A stretch of DNA of 64,000 nucleotides from Peteryoungia algae (GCF_030369675.1 NZ_CP128477.1:744001-808000), one strand, 5' to 3'; shown: positions 52,664 through 63,930, numbered from the stretch's first letter. Program-made: numbers and translations. The notes: generated by a model from the sequence alone, not told the origin.

Positions 52664-53857
52664 ATGAGCAAACCAAAAGACTGGCTGGCCACCGCCGGCA
52701 CCGACACGAAACTGTGCCATATCGGCTATGATCCGGCCGACTACCACGGCTTTGTCAATCCGCCTGTCGTTCATGCTTCAACGGTGCTTTTTCCCAATGC
52801 ACGGGCCATGGAAATGCGCTCTCAGACCTACACCTACGGGACGCGCGGTACGCCGACCACGGATGCTCTATGCCATGCGATCGACGAGCTTGAGGGCTCG
52901 GCCGGCACGATCCTCGTCCCATCCGGGCTCGCCGCCATCACCGTACCCTTCCTCGCCTTCCTCTCGGCGGGGGATCATGCGCTCATCGTCGATTCCGTCT
53001 ACTCGCCCTGCCGCCACTTCTGCGACACGATGCTGACGCGGCTCGGCGTCGAGGTGGAATACTACGATCCGGAGATCGGCGCCGACATCGAACGCCTGAT
53101 CCGGCCGAACACGAAACTTGTGCATACCGAAGCGCCTGGTTCCAACACGATGGAGATGCAGGACATTCGCGCCATCTCGGATGCGGCTCACAAGCATGAT
53201 TGTGTGGTGACGATCGACAACACCTGGGCGACGCCGCTCTATTTCAAGGCATTGGATTTCGGTGCCGATATCTCGATCCATGCTGCAACCAAGTATCCCT
53301 CTGGTCATTCGGACATCCTGATGGGCACGGTCTCGGCCAATGCCAAGCACTGGCCGGTGCTCAAGGAAGCCAACATTACGCTCGGTATCTGCGGCGCCCC
53401 CGATGACAGCTACCAGATCCTGCGCGGCCTGCGGACGATGGGTCTCCGGCTTGAGCATCACTACAAGAGTGCGCTCTCGATCGCCCGCTGGCTCGAGGCG
53501 CGCGATGATGTGGCGCGTGTCCTGCATCCGGCTCTCGAATCTTTCCCTGGTCACGCCCTATGGAAACGCGACTTCAAGGGCGCGAGCGGCGTCTTTTCCT
53601 TTGTGCTGCCGGCGCCTTCGCCGGAGAAGATCAAGCCAAAGACCCATGCCTTTCTCGATGCGCTGCAGATCTTCGGCCTCGGCTGGTCCTGGGGCGGCTA
53701 TGAGAGCCTGGCAGTGCACGTCAACCTGGATGACCGCAGGATCCGCAAGGGCCCGACCGATGGTGCCGTGATCCGTCTGCAGATCGGGCTGGAAAATGTT
53801 GAGGATATCCAGGCCGATCTTGAACGCGGCTTTGCTGCAGCCGCAGCCGCCGTCTGA
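52664..53857 (+). CDS. metC: Cystathionine beta-lyase
   Basis: A 397-residue fold-type I PLP enzyme of the Cys/Met metabolism family that cleaves cystathionine to homocysteine. VNPPVVHASTVLFPNARAME near 30, TYTYGTRGTPTTDALCHAI near 52 (Tyr/Arg), DNTWATPLYFKALDFGADIS near 186 and the PLP Lys at about 210 in HAATKYPSGHSD. GLGWSWGGYESL near 342 is typical of MetC rather than MetB. ATG 52664 after GAGGAATC; an upstream start (52646) is less likely. Confidence 0.94.
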   Translation: MSKPKDWLATAGTDTKLCHIGYDPADYHGFVNPPVVHASTVLFPNARAMEMRSQTYTYGTRGTPTTDALCHAIDELEGSAGTILVPSGLAAITVPFLAFLSAGDHALIVDSVYSPCRHFCDTMLTRLGVEVEYYDPEIGADIERLIRPNTKLVHTEAPGSNTMEMQDIRAISDAAHKHDCVVTIDNTWATPLYFKALDFGADISIHAATKYPSGHSDILMGTVSANAKHWPVLKEANITLGICGAPDDSYQILRGLRTMGLRLEHHYKSALSIARWLEARDDVARVLHPALESFPGHALWKRDFKGASGVFSFVLPAPSPEKIKPKTHAFLDALQIFGLGWSWGGYESLAVHVNLDDRRIRKGPTDGAVIRLQIGLENVEDIQADLERGFAAAAAAV

Positions 53858-53872
53858 CGGGCAGGCCCGTTG

Positions 53873-55036
53873 TCAGTCGCCGATCCGGTGGCCGTAGAGC
53901 CAGTCGAGATCGGCGGCGAGCTTTTCCGCAGGCCGGAGAGAGAGCACGAGATCCCGCCCGATTCTGATCGGCCCTCGGGCGTGATAGGCAAAGCGGTTAA
54001 AGTCGCCGCGGGATTTGACCCGGGCAGTGCGCGCCTTGCGCTCGATCGAGAAAGCCGCAAGCGCGGAGGGCAGGGGTGCGCGAGTAACATGCGAGGCGAG
54101 CGAGAATGCGTCCTCGATCGCCATTGCAGCCCCCTGGGCGGAGAAAGGCATCATGGCATGCGCCGCATCACCGATCAGGACCGTATCGCGCCCATTGTGC
54201 CAATTGCCGTCAGATGCCTGGTAGAGCGGCCAGAAGGTGGGCCTCTCTGCGCCGGCGAGAATTGTTCTGATGTCGCGATGCCAGCCTGAAAACTGTTCAA
54301 GCAGCATGGCGCGCCGCGCCGCATCTGCATCGATGGCCCAGCTTTCGTCGCTTCTCGTGCCGGCAGCGATGGCCACGAGATTGAAGCCGTCAATCTCCTT
54401 CAGCGGATAGCTGACCAGATGCGCCTTGGCACCGAGATAGGCCGTCACACCGTCTGGCGACAGGAATGCGGGCGCCGCATCCCGCCTGAGGGTGAAGCGC
54501 CAGGCGATATTGCCGGAGAAACTGACGGTGGGGCTGCTGGGGACTGCATCGCGGGCGACGGACCAGGCGCCGTCAGCGCCGATCACCAGATCCGGCTTTC
54601 GACCGGTGATCGAGGTCAGTGCATCCGCCCCGATCCCCTGGACCCGATGACCGAGATGCAGCTGGCAGAGCGGTTGATTGAGAGCAGCGCGCATCAGCCC
54701 CTGCTGCAGGGTCGAGCGATGCAGCACGCCATAAGGATGGCCCCAGCGCCTCCGGGCGAAATCTCCGGCCGGCACTTCGGCGAGATGTCTGAGGTCCCTG
54801 CCGGAAACAAGGCTGATGGCACGGGGTTCGTACCAGTGGCGTTCGAGTTCGCTCAGAACGCCCAGAGAATCGAGAACCCGCGTGGCATTCGGCGAAAGCT
54901 GCAGACCCGCGCCGACCTCCCCCAGTTGGGGCGCCTGCTCGATGACGTCGGATGAAATGCCCTTTCGTGCAAGGGACAGGGCAGCGGTCAGGCCCGCCAC
55001 CCCGGCTCCAACGATGGCGGCGTGCTTGATGGACAT
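53873..55036 (-). CDS. FAD-dependent monooxygenase (salicylate hydroxylase-like)
   Basis: A 387-residue class A flavoprotein monooxygenase. FAD motif AAIVGAGVAGLTAALSLA at residues 6-23, DG motif PDLVIGADGAWSVARDAV near 146, and GD motif VLIGDAAHAMMPFSAQGAAM near 280. The substrate is unknown; relatives hydroxylate aromatic rings. ATG 55036 places the FAD motif normally; GTG 55069, which overlaps the previous stop (GTGA), is a real alternative and would add 11 residues. Convergent with metC at 15 bases. Confidence 0.88.
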   Translation of the reverse strand: MSIKHAAIVGAGVAGLTAALSLARKGISSDVIEQAPQLGEVGAGLQLSPNATRVLDSLGVLSELERHWYEPRAISLVSGRDLRHLAEVPAGDFARRRWGHPYGVLHRSTLQQGLMRAALNQPLCQLHLGHRVQGIGADALTSITGRKPDLVIGADGAWSVARDAVPSSPTVSFSGNIAWRFTLRRDAAPAFLSPDGVTAYLGAKAHLVSYPLKEIDGFNLVAIAAGTRSDESWAIDADAARRAMLLEQFSGWHRDIRTILAGAERPTFWPLYQASDGNWHNGRDTVLIGDAAHAMMPFSAQGAAMAIEDAFSLASHVTRAPLPSALAAFSIERKARTARVKSRGDFNRFAYHARGPIRIGRDLVLSLRPAEKLAADLDWLYGHRIGD

Positions 55037-55065
55037 GGGGATGGTGCCGATCGTGACCCCTGCGG

Positions 55066-55350
55066 TCACGCAGCCTTGACGTGAAAGACGCAGCCGGGCG
55101 GGTTGGTCTGTTCAGCTTTGAGGCTGGGATTGTAGCGAAAGAGTGTCGAACAGTAGGAACAGACCTTTTCATTGTCATGCCCCATGTCGATGAAGATGTG
55201 CGGATGGTCGTAGGGCACGGATGCGCCGGTGCACATGAATTCCTTCACGCCGACTTCGATCACGCGATGACCGCCGTCGTTCTGGAAATGGGGAATGGTG
55301 TGGCCGGCCATGTGTTGCTCCGAAAATGCTTTGCGAATTGGCGCGGACAT
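55066..55350 (-). CDS. zf-CHCC zinc-finger protein (NDUFS6-like)
   Basis: A 94-residue protein with HTIPHFQNDGGHRVIEVGVK, EFMCTGASVPYDHPHIFIDMG and KVCSYCSTLFRYN, giving the C-H-C-C zinc ligands of the zf-CHCC family to which the NDUFS6 complex I subunit belongs. ATG 55350 is preceded by AAGGAGGG, the best site; a second in-frame ATG is at 55311. Upstream of and overlapping the monooxygenase region, so probably an operon with it. Confidence 0.9.
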   Translation of the reverse strand: MSAPIRKAFSEQHMAGHTIPHFQNDGGHRVIEVGVKEFMCTGASVPYDHPHIFIDMGHDNEKVCSYCSTLFRYNPSLKAEQTNPPGCVFHVKAA

Positions 55351-55486
55351 TAGCGCCCTCCTTCGCAAATGTGTAGAGCCAGCACCTGGCAAAAATCACA
55401 GAAAATCCGCATGCGGCAATTGATGTCAGGGATGTCTTGGCTATGGTTGCCCGCCCAGGCTTACCCCGGTTCACAAGGACTGATCG

Positions 55487-56272
55487 ATGAATCTCGACGC
55501 GCCATCGTTTTCCAGCTTTCGCAACGAAGGCCTCGAACTCGCCTATTTCGACGACGGCGATCCCGCAGGCGACCCGGTTTTGCTCATTCACGGTTTTGCC
55601 TCGACGGCCAGCGTCAACTGGGTTTTTCCCGGCTGGCTGAGGACGCTGGGAGATGCAGGCTATCGGGTCATCGCCATTGACAATCGCGGCCATGGCGCCA
55701 GCGCCAAGCCGCATGATCCTGAAGCCTATCACCCGACGTCCATGGCCGGGGACGCAGCCGCCCTGCTGACCCATCTCGGCATCGCCGACGCCCATGTCAT
55801 GGGCTATTCGATGGGCGCCCGCATCTCCGCCTTCCTTGCCATCGAGCATCCCGACCGCGTACGCTCGCTCGTTTTCGGTGGGCTCGGCATCGGCATGTGC
55901 GACGGTGTGGGGGATTGGGATCCGATCGCCGACGCGCTGCTTGCTCCGTCGCTTTCCGACGTGGTCCACGAACGTGGCCGCATGTTCCGCGCCTTTGCGG
56001 ATCAGACGAAGTCGGACCGGCTGGCGCTTGCGGCCTGCATCCGCACCTCCCGGGACCTGGTGCGCCGCGAGGACATTGCCAAGGTCGATCTGCCTTGTCT
56101 GATCGGCGTCGGGACGAAGGACGATATCGCCGGCTCGCCGCATGAGCTGGCCGAGCTGATGCCGCGTGCCATAGCGCTCGACATTCCCAACCGCGACCAC
56201 ATGCTGGCCGTTGGCGATAGGGTCTTCAAGAAGGCGGTGCTGGATTTCTATTCCGAACTTGAGCGCCGCTGA
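55487..56272 (+). CDS. Alpha/beta hydrolase
   Basis: A 261-residue cytoplasmic alpha/beta hydrolase. Oxyanion region PVLLIHGFASTASVNW near 30, VIAIDNRGHGASAKP near 62, nucleophile elbow GYSMGARIS (Ser at about 106), Asp in GTKDDIAGSPHEL near 207, and His in IPNRDHMLAVGD near 238. Substrate cannot be assigned. Convergent with the enoyl-CoA hydratase, whose stop is 3 bases away. Confidence 0.9.
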   Translation: MNLDAPSFSSFRNEGLELAYFDDGDPAGDPVLLIHGFASTASVNWVFPGWLRTLGDAGYRVIAIDNRGHGASAKPHDPEAYHPTSMAGDAAALLTHLGIADAHVMGYSMGARISAFLAIEHPDRVRSLVFGGLGIGMCDGVGDWDPIADALLAPSLSDVVHERGRMFRAFADQTKSDRLALAACIRTSRDLVRREDIAKVDLPCLIGVGTKDDIAGSPHELAELMPRAIALDIPNRDHMLAVGDRVFKKAVLDFYSELERR

Positions 56273-56275
56273 CCC

Positions 56276-57079
56276 TCAGCGCCCCGTGAAAATCGGCCGG
56301 CGGCGTTCGGCGAAAGCTGCGCGGCCTTCACGATAGTCGTCACTCTCGAAGGTCGATGCACCGATGATTTCGGCCTCGCGCAAGAGGTCGTCATCTCCTT
56401 GTTCGACGGCGCGCAAGGCGAGCTTGGAGGCCCGCAGCGACAGGGGGGCATTGGCTGCGATCGTATCGCCGAGGTTCTGCGCCCGTTGATCCAGATCGTC
56501 GGGGCCTGTCAGTTCGGACAGAAAACCGCTGGCCAGGAGTTCCTGAGCCTTGAGGGCTCCACCGGTGAAGAGTAAGCGCCGTGCCAGCTGACTGCCCAGG
56601 CTCCGCACGAAATCCTGAACGGCATCGGCCGGATAGGCGAGGCCGAGCCGGGCGGCGGGCACCGCGAAGACGGCATCGGAGGAGGCGAGCCGCAGGTCGG
56701 CGGCTGCGGCCAGACCAAAGCCGCCGCCATAGCAGACGCCACGGATCGCCGCGATGACGGGGACAGGTGCTTCGCGTATGGCTGCGAAGGCGCGGCTGTT
56801 CGAAGCTTCGTAGATCCGGGCCGTCGCCGCATCCTTCCTTAATTCGCTAAATTCCGAAATGTCTGCTCCGGCACAGAAGTCTGCATGACCGCCGCCGGCC
56901 AGCACGATGACCCGGGCGCCCGCGTCGACATGCAGCCAATGGATGGCGTCCGGAATTGCGCGCCACATGGCTGCCGTAACCGCATTTTTCCGTTGCGGAT
57001 TGTCGAGCACCAGAAGCCCCGTTCCAGCTTCACAGAAAGCCTTGATAAAGCCAGTGGCAAAGCTGTGCGATTGTTTCAT
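56276..57079 (-). CDS. Enoyl-CoA hydratase/isomerase family protein
   Basis: A 267-residue crotonase-fold protein. The oxyanion-hole regions are ADFCAGADISEFSEL near 70 and AIRGVCYGGGFGLAAAADLRLAS near 108; ASNSRAFAAIREAPVPVIA leads into the second. The usual catalytic Glu position near GLAYPADA is altered, so hydratase versus other crotonase activity is open. ATG 57079; the frame further upstream is in the cysE promoter region. Divergent from cysE. Confidence 0.88.
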   Translation of the reverse strand: MKQSHSFATGFIKAFCEAGTGLLVLDNPQRKNAVTAAMWRAIPDAIHWLHVDAGARVIVLAGGGHADFCAGADISEFSELRKDAATARIYEASNSRAFAAIREAPVPVIAAIRGVCYGGGFGLAAAADLRLASSDAVFAVPAARLGLAYPADAVQDFVRSLGSQLARRLLFTGGALKAQELLASGFLSELTGPDDLDQRAQNLGDTIAANAPLSLRASKLALRAVEQGDDDLLREAEIIGASTFESDDYREGRAAFAERRRPIFTGR

Positions 57080-57150
57080 GCGTGCCCCATTTGAGTTCGA
57101 CAGGTGTTCGACTATATAATGCCATTCCAAGACGAACGAGGAGACCTGCA

Positions 57151-57975
57151 ATGGTCGCACACAACGACGTCCTCAAGACAGAAACCGTCAAGTCCATGGA
57201 TCCGATCTGGGACAGCCTGCGGCACGAAGCCCGCGTGGCGGCTGATCGCGATCCGATGCTGGCGGCCTTCTTCCATTCGACGGTGCTGAGCCACCGCTCG
57301 CTGGAGGATTGTGTAATCTACCGGATCTGCGAGCGCCTCGATCATTCGGACGTGCCGGCGATTGTCCTGCGTCAGGCCTTCGAGGCCATGATGAGAGATT
57401 GGCCGGAATGGGGCGCGATCCTGAGGGTCGACATACAGGCCGTCTACGACCGCGATCCGGCCTGCACGCGGTTCATGGAGCCGGTCCTCTATTTCAAGGG
57501 CTTTCACGCCATCCAGACGCATCGTCTGGCGCATTGGCTGTGGAAAAATGGACGCCGGGACTTCGCGCTTTATCTGCAGAGCCGATCGTCGAACATGTTC
57601 CAGACGGACATCAATCCGGCCGCACGCATCGGCAAGGGTATCTTCCTCGATCACGCCACGGGGCTTGTTGTTGGCGAAACGGCCCGCATCGGTGACAATG
57701 TGTCGATCCTGCATGGCGTCACGCTCGGCGGCACCGGGAAGGAAGGCGCCGATCGCCATCCGAAGATCGGTGACGGCGTTCTGATCGGGGCAGGGGCCAA
57801 GGTGCTCGGCAATATCGAAGTCGGCAGTTGCTCGCGCATTGCCGCCGGTTCTGTGGTTCTCAAGCCCGTGCCGAAATGCACCACGGTCGCCGGCGTTCCG
57901 GCGCGGGTGGTCGGTGAGGCGGGATGTGCCGAGCCGAGCCGCTCGATGGATCAGATGATCGCCTCGGAGATCTGA
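57151..57975 (+). CDS. cysE: Serine O-acetyltransferase
   Basis: A 274-residue left-handed beta-helix acetyltransferase making O-acetylserine for cysteine synthesis. An N-terminal helical domain (DPIWDSLRHEARVAADRDPM, ADRDP typical) is followed by hexapeptide repeats from about 185: INPAARIGKGIFLDHATGLV, ETARIGDNVSILHGVTLGGT and IGDGVLIGAGAKVLGNIEVG, with catalytic His in DHATG and HGVTLGGTG. ATG 57151 follows CGAGGAGACC; the upstream frame is discarded. Confidence 0.96.
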   Translation: MVAHNDVLKTETVKSMDPIWDSLRHEARVAADRDPMLAAFFHSTVLSHRSLEDCVIYRICERLDHSDVPAIVLRQAFEAMMRDWPEWGAILRVDIQAVYDRDPACTRFMEPVLYFKGFHAIQTHRLAHWLWKNGRRDFALYLQSRSSNMFQTDINPAARIGKGIFLDHATGLVVGETARIGDNVSILHGVTLGGTGKEGADRHPKIGDGVLIGAGAKVLGNIEVGSCSRIAAGSVVLKPVPKCTTVAGVPARVVGEAGCAEPSRSMDQMIASEI

Positions 57976-58114
57976 GGCGTCCGCGATGCGCCGGGCCGAG
58001 AGCGATCCGGCTTGCCGGGGGCAAACTTTTCTTTGCGGCTTTACATCGGCGGAAAGGCCGTGCGACAAGCGCGCAATTCGACCACTCCCCGAAAACAGTC
58101 CATGGAGAGACAGT

Positions 58115-58318
58115 GTGAAGCCGGAAGAACTGAAGAAGCTCGACGCCTATTTCAAGCGCACCTTCAACCCGACGATGAGCGTGAAGGCTCGTCCCCGCAA
58201 GGACGATTCTGCTGAAGTCTATGTCGGTGACGAGTTTCTCGGCGTGGTCTTCAAGGATGATGAAGACGGCGATCTCTCCTACAATTTCTCGATGGCGATC
58301 CTCGACGTCGATCTCTGA
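58115..58318 (+). CDS. DUF3126 family small protein
   Basis: A 67-residue protein from GTG 58115 (TGGAGAG upstream): KPEELKKLDAYFKRTFNPTM, VKARPRKDDSAEVYVGDEFL and GVVFKDDEDGDLSYNFSMAI, the DUF3126 pattern of alphaproteobacteria, usually found near cysE as here. Acidic, probably cytoplasmic, unknown function. Confidence 0.88.
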   Translation: MKPEELKKLDAYFKRTFNPTMSVKARPRKDDSAEVYVGDEFLGVVFKDDEDGDLSYNFSMAILDVDL

Positions 58319-58433
58319 TTGTCGGGCCATTGCCGACCGCCTAGCGGCGAGAAGCCTTTGATACGCGTTGCAAAGGGGGCTGTGCCGATGGGTACGGCCC
58401 CTTATTTGTTGTCCGGCTTACAATTGACGATTG

Positions 58434-58482
58434 TTGTGCAATGCACAAAATTGCTTGACCGATTTTGTGCGACTGCTATCTT
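58434..58482 (+). promoter_or_regulatory. Phasin promoter with perfect palindromic operator
   Basis: TTGTGCA-A-TGCACAA (58434-58448) is a perfect 15-base palindrome, followed by -35 TTGACC (58455-58460), a 16-base spacer, and -10 TATCTT (58477-58482). A half-site TTTTGTGC lies in the spacer. Placement suggests a repressor site; PhaR, the PHA-responsive repressor of phasins, is the obvious candidate. Confidence 0.6.
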
Positions 58483-58521
58483 TGGGCTATCTGATATGCC
58501 TGACAAGGGAGGAGTGTTCGC

Positions 58522-58869
58522 ATGTTCAACATCGATGACGCCAGCAAGAAGAGCAAAGAAGCCATGGACACCATGATGAAGAACTATTCGGAGGTGACCA
58601 AGGGTTTCCAGGCGATTGCCACGGAAGCAACGGACTACTCCAAGAAGTCATTCCAGGACATGGCTTCCTACATGGAAGCCCTGACTTCGGTGAAGAGCGT
58701 CGAGGCGGCATTCGAGCTGCAGACCTCCTTCATGAAGTCTTCCTATGAGAGCTTCGTCGCAGAAGCGACCAAGATGGGCGAGATGTATGCCGATCTCGCC
58801 AAGGTCGCTTACAAGCCCTACGAGGGCGTTGTGGGCAAGGCCATGGCGCCGATGTCTGCTGCCGCCTGA
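58522..58869 (+). CDS. Phasin (PHA-granule-associated protein)
   Basis: A 115-residue helical protein of the Phasin_2 type: MKNYSEVTKGFQAIATEATD, YSKKSFQDMASYMEAL, VKSVEAAFELQTSFMKSSYE and VAEATKMGEMYADLAK. It coats polyhydroxybutyrate granules made by PhaC (gene at 32266). The ribosome site GGGAGGAG (58507-58514) is 7 bases before ATG and exactly complementary to the cuckoo-RNA loop motif. Monocistronic, with its own promoter and terminator. Confidence 0.93.
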   Translation: MFNIDDASKKSKEAMDTMMKNYSEVTKGFQAIATEATDYSKKSFQDMASYMEALTSVKSVEAAFELQTSFMKSSYESFVAEATKMGEMYADLAKVAYKPYEGVVGKAMAPMSAAA

Positions 58870-58892
58870 TCGAAGCTTGCGCGTAACATGCG

Positions 58893-58922
58893 AGACCGGC
58901 CGTGCCCTGCACGGCCGGTCTT
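58893..58922 (+). terminator. Terminator after the phasin gene
   Basis: AGACCGGCCGTGC-CCT-GCACGGCCGGTCT: a 13-base stem with a three-base loop, followed by TTGTCATTT. Confidence 0.85.
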
Positions 58923-59110
58923 GTCATTTGTACCCGCTGCTATAACCTGATTGTTCAATCTTCTCGCCATTGCGGTCTTCGTGACAAATTGTCGTCACTG
59001 ATGTCCGGGGGGCTTAAAATCACCGCATAATGAACTACCTTACTGTGCTGAGTGTTCGTCCGCACCGATGTGTAACGGCAAACCGGCCGGACAACGGAGA
59101 ATGAACTGAA

Positions 59111-59458
59111 ATGACTGCAAAGCCGGTCTTCATGCAAAGCCAGGGTGACGGGGAAAACGCCAATCGCGGCACCTCGGTGATCACCCGCACCAAGCCGAAG
59201 ACGAAGAAGCCCGATCTGTATCGCGTCCTGCTTCTGAACGACGACTACACACCGATGGAATTCGTGATCCATATCCTGGAGCGCTTCTTCCAGAAGGACA
59301 GGGAAGCCGCCACCCGCATCATGCTGCATGTTCACAATCATGGAGTGGGCGAATGTGGTGTCTTCACCTACGAAGTCGCCGAAACCAAAGTCTCACAGGT
59401 GATGGATTTCGCCAGGCAACATGAACATCCGCTTCAATGCGTCATGGAAAAGAAGTGA
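59111..59458 (+). CDS. clpS: ClpS adaptor for ClpAP
   Basis: A 115-residue N-end-rule adaptor. A flexible N-terminus, then [25 protein letters not shown] split at 37-61, with N-D-D and hydrophobic pocket residues for N-degron binding, and [19 protein letters not shown] with the conserved His. It delivers substrates to ClpA, whose gene starts 9 bases downstream. Confidence 0.96.
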   Translation: MTAKPVFMQSQGDGENANRGTSVITRTKPKTKKPDLYRVLLLNDDYTPMEFVIHILERFFQKDREAATRIMLHVHNHGVGECGVFTYEVAETKVSQVMDFARQHEHPLQCVMEKK

Positions 59459-59467
59459 GGATCAGAC

Positions 59468-61945
<2,478 letters not shown>

Positions 61946-61968
61946 GCGCCGACGTCCATGAAAAAACC

Positions 61969-62000
61969 GTGCCGGGCGCAAAGCCCGGCACTTTCTTTTT
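61969..62000 (+). terminator. Intrinsic terminator after clpA
   Basis: GTGCCGGGC-GCAAA-GCCCGGCAC, a 9-base perfect stem followed by TTTCTTTTT. Confidence 0.95.
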
Positions 62001-62018
62001 GCCGATCCGGAATTTCAG

Positions 62019-62798
62019 ATGTCTTCGGCTCCCTCCGATATTTCACAAATGCGGTGGTTTTTCACCGGCATGCGCGGACTCTTCAGTCTGCCCGCGATCA
62101 TCCTGATGATCTCCTTCGTGGGTTTTTCGGCTTTTGCCCTGCAATCCGGCATCACGCGCGCCGAGGCCATGTTCATGACGGCGACCGTCTGGGCATTGCC
62201 GGCCAAGATGATCCTGATCGGCACGATGACAAGTGGTGCAAACCTGCTCGCGATCTTTCTTGCCGTCTCGCTGTCATCGATCCGCATGATGCCGATGGTG
62301 GCCTCGCTGGTGCCGGAAATGCGAACCGAGCGCACGCCGACATGGCTCCTGCTCCTCTTGTCCCATTTCATCGCGATCACGGCCTGGGTCTTCGCCATGG
62401 GGAGTTTCAAGACCGTGCCGCGGGAGGCGCGTGTCTCCTATTTCGCCGGGTTCGGGATTACGCTGGTAACGGTCAACACCATCCTCGTCGGCGTATGCTA
62501 CGGGCTGGTGGCGAGTTTCCCGCCAGTCGTGGCGGGTCTCCTCTTCTTCCTCACGCCGGTCTATTTTATCGCTTCGATCTGGGCGACCGGACGGCAGTCC
62601 GTCGTCAAGGTCGCCTTCGTCGTCGGCATCGTCTCAGGGCCGCTTCTGGCGGCCGTTGTGCCAGGCTTTGATATCCTGATCGCCGGTCTCGGTGGCGGGA
62701 CTTTGGCTTATCTCTTCGATCGCTACGCGATCCGGGGCGGCAAGGCCTCGGCGATCGCGGAGCCGATAAAGGACGAGCCGGTGGAGGAGCTGGTCTGA
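62019..62798 (+). CDS. azlC: AzlC-family branched-chain amino acid exporter, large subunit
   Basis: A 259-residue inner-membrane protein with about seven hydrophobic segments; FFTGMRGLFSLPAIILMISF at the N-terminus and AVSLSSIRMMPMVASLVPEM near 88 (R-M-M/L-P block) are AzlC hallmarks. With AzlD it exports branched-chain amino acids. Overlaps azlD by one base (TGATG). Confidence 0.9.
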   Translation: MSSAPSDISQMRWFFTGMRGLFSLPAIILMISFVGFSAFALQSGITRAEAMFMTATVWALPAKMILIGTMTSGANLLAIFLAVSLSSIRMMPMVASLVPEMRTERTPTWLLLLLSHFIAITAWVFAMGSFKTVPREARVSYFAGFGITLVTVNTILVGVCYGLVASFPPVVAGLLFFLTPVYFIASIWATGRQSVVKVAFVVGIVSGPLLAAVVPGFDILIAGLGGGTLAYLFDRYAIRGGKASAIAEPIKDEPVEELV

Positions 62799-63127
62799 TG
62801 GTGGATTACTGGCCCTATGTCGTCATCATCGTCGCCGGCTGGCTCGCGACCGATATGTGGCGCTGGCTGGGCGTCATTGCCGGAAATCGTCTGCGGGAGG
62901 GCTCCGAGGTGCTGAACTGGGTGAGGGCGGTTGCGACCGCGCTCGTCATGGCAGTAACCGCGAAACTGGTCGTCTTTCCCTCAGGCATGTTGGAAAACTC
63001 GCCACTCTGGCTCAGGTTGGCGGCCGCAGGTCTCGGCTTCGCAGCCTTCCTGCTCTCGGGCCAACGCGTCGTCGTCGGGGTCGTCGTCCCTCTGGCAATC
63101 CTGGGGGCTGGCCTGCTCTGGCTCTGA
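62798..63127 (+). CDS. azlD: AzlD-family branched-chain amino acid exporter, small subunit
   Basis: A 109-residue, four-segment membrane protein: WPYVVIIVAGWLATDMWRWL, NWVRAVATALVMAVTAKLVV, LRLAAAGLGFAAFLLSG and VVVGVVVPLAILGAGLLWL. It is the usual partner of AzlC; ATG overlaps the azlC stop. Confidence 0.88.
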   Translation: MVDYWPYVVIIVAGWLATDMWRWLGVIAGNRLREGSEVLNWVRAVATALVMAVTAKLVVFPSGMLENSPLWLRLAAAGLGFAAFLLSGQRVVVGVVVPLAILGAGLLWL

Positions 63128-63217
63128 GATCGCATGCGATCACAGACGCGTGTGATCGCTGGATTTGCCACATTTCGCCTCCCAGATCGTGAATATCGGT
63201 CAAGAAAGGAAAGCGAA

Positions 63218-63406
63218 ATGTCCAAGGTAGTACGCTTCCGAACACTGAAGCACGGCGATCCGCCCCGGTTCAAGGTTCTCCCGGAAGATCTGCGCAAACG
63301 GTCTCCTCGGATCCGCGCAACCCATTCGCCCCGTGCGTTCCCGATCATGCTTCTCGCGCTCGTCGGGGCCGCGGTCGCACTGGTGCTTGGTGGGATTGTC
63401 GGCTGA
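63218..63406 (+). CDS. Small basic single-pass membrane protein
   Basis: A 62-residue protein with a strongly basic N-terminal 40 residues (VVRFRTLKHGDPPRFKVLPE, DLRKRSPRIRATHSPRAF) and one C-terminal helix (PIMLLALVGAAVALVLGGIVG). A good ribosome site AAAGGAAA precedes ATG 63218; the upstream frame to 63134 lacks one. Unknown family; a small inner-membrane protein with a cytoplasmic basic tail is predicted. Confidence 0.6.
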   Translation: MSKVVRFRTLKHGDPPRFKVLPEDLRKRSPRIRATHSPRAFPIMLLALVGAAVALVLGGIVG

Positions 63407-63439
63407 CCTTGACGTTTGGCCACCATTGACGGCGCCTGT

Positions 63440-63859
63440 TCAGAGCGCAGCCTTGATCTTCTCCGCCTGAGCCTTCAGCACCTCGACATCGGCCATGCCA
63501 CCGGCATGCGGTTTGAGCGGCAAGCCGTCATGCCTTGGGATCACGTGAAAATGCAGGTGGAAAACGGTCTGCCCGGCTGCGGGCTCGTTGAACTGCGCGA
63601 CAAAGACGCCGTCGGCCTCGAAGGCCTCTTTCGCCGCATTGGCGAGTTTCTGTACGACCGGCATGAGCTTCGACAGCACGGCCGGATCGGCATCGAGCAG
63701 GTTGCGCGATCCAGCCTTCGGGATCACGAGAAGATGGCCGGGCGCCTGCGGCATGACGTCCATGAAGGCGAGCGTGTCTTCGTCTTCGTAGAGTTTGACC
63801 GAGGGAATGTCGCCGGCAAGGATCTTGGCGAAGATGTTGTTCGGATCATAGGCGGTCAT
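63440..63859 (-). CDS. HIT family protein
   Basis: A 139-residue histidine-triad hydrolase/transferase: NNIFAKILAGDIPSVKLYED, DTLAFMDVMPQAPGHLLVIP and the triad VFHLHFHVIPRHDG (H-phi-H-phi-H). It acts on purine nucleoside phosphoramidates or dinucleotides. ATG 63859 follows CGAGGAGACG. Convergent with the small membrane protein. Confidence 0.94.
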   Translation of the reverse strand: MTAYDPNNIFAKILAGDIPSVKLYEDEDTLAFMDVMPQAPGHLLVIPKAGSRNLLDADPAVLSKLMPVVQKLANAAKEAFEADGVFVAQFNEPAAGQTVFHLHFHVIPRHDGLPLKPHAGGMADVEVLKAQAEKIKAAL

Positions 63860-63930
63860 GGTCGTCTCCTCGATTGTCCGGGCCACTTAACGGCAAGGCA
63901 CGCCCCGCTTCAAGGGAGGGACTGTGCCTC

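Noticed and set aside
58920..58946. RpoH-like promoter for clpS (CTTG-N17-TATAAC)
   Set aside because: It overlaps the phasin terminator stem, matches the consensus only partly and would leave a 160-base leader; not supported enough to list.
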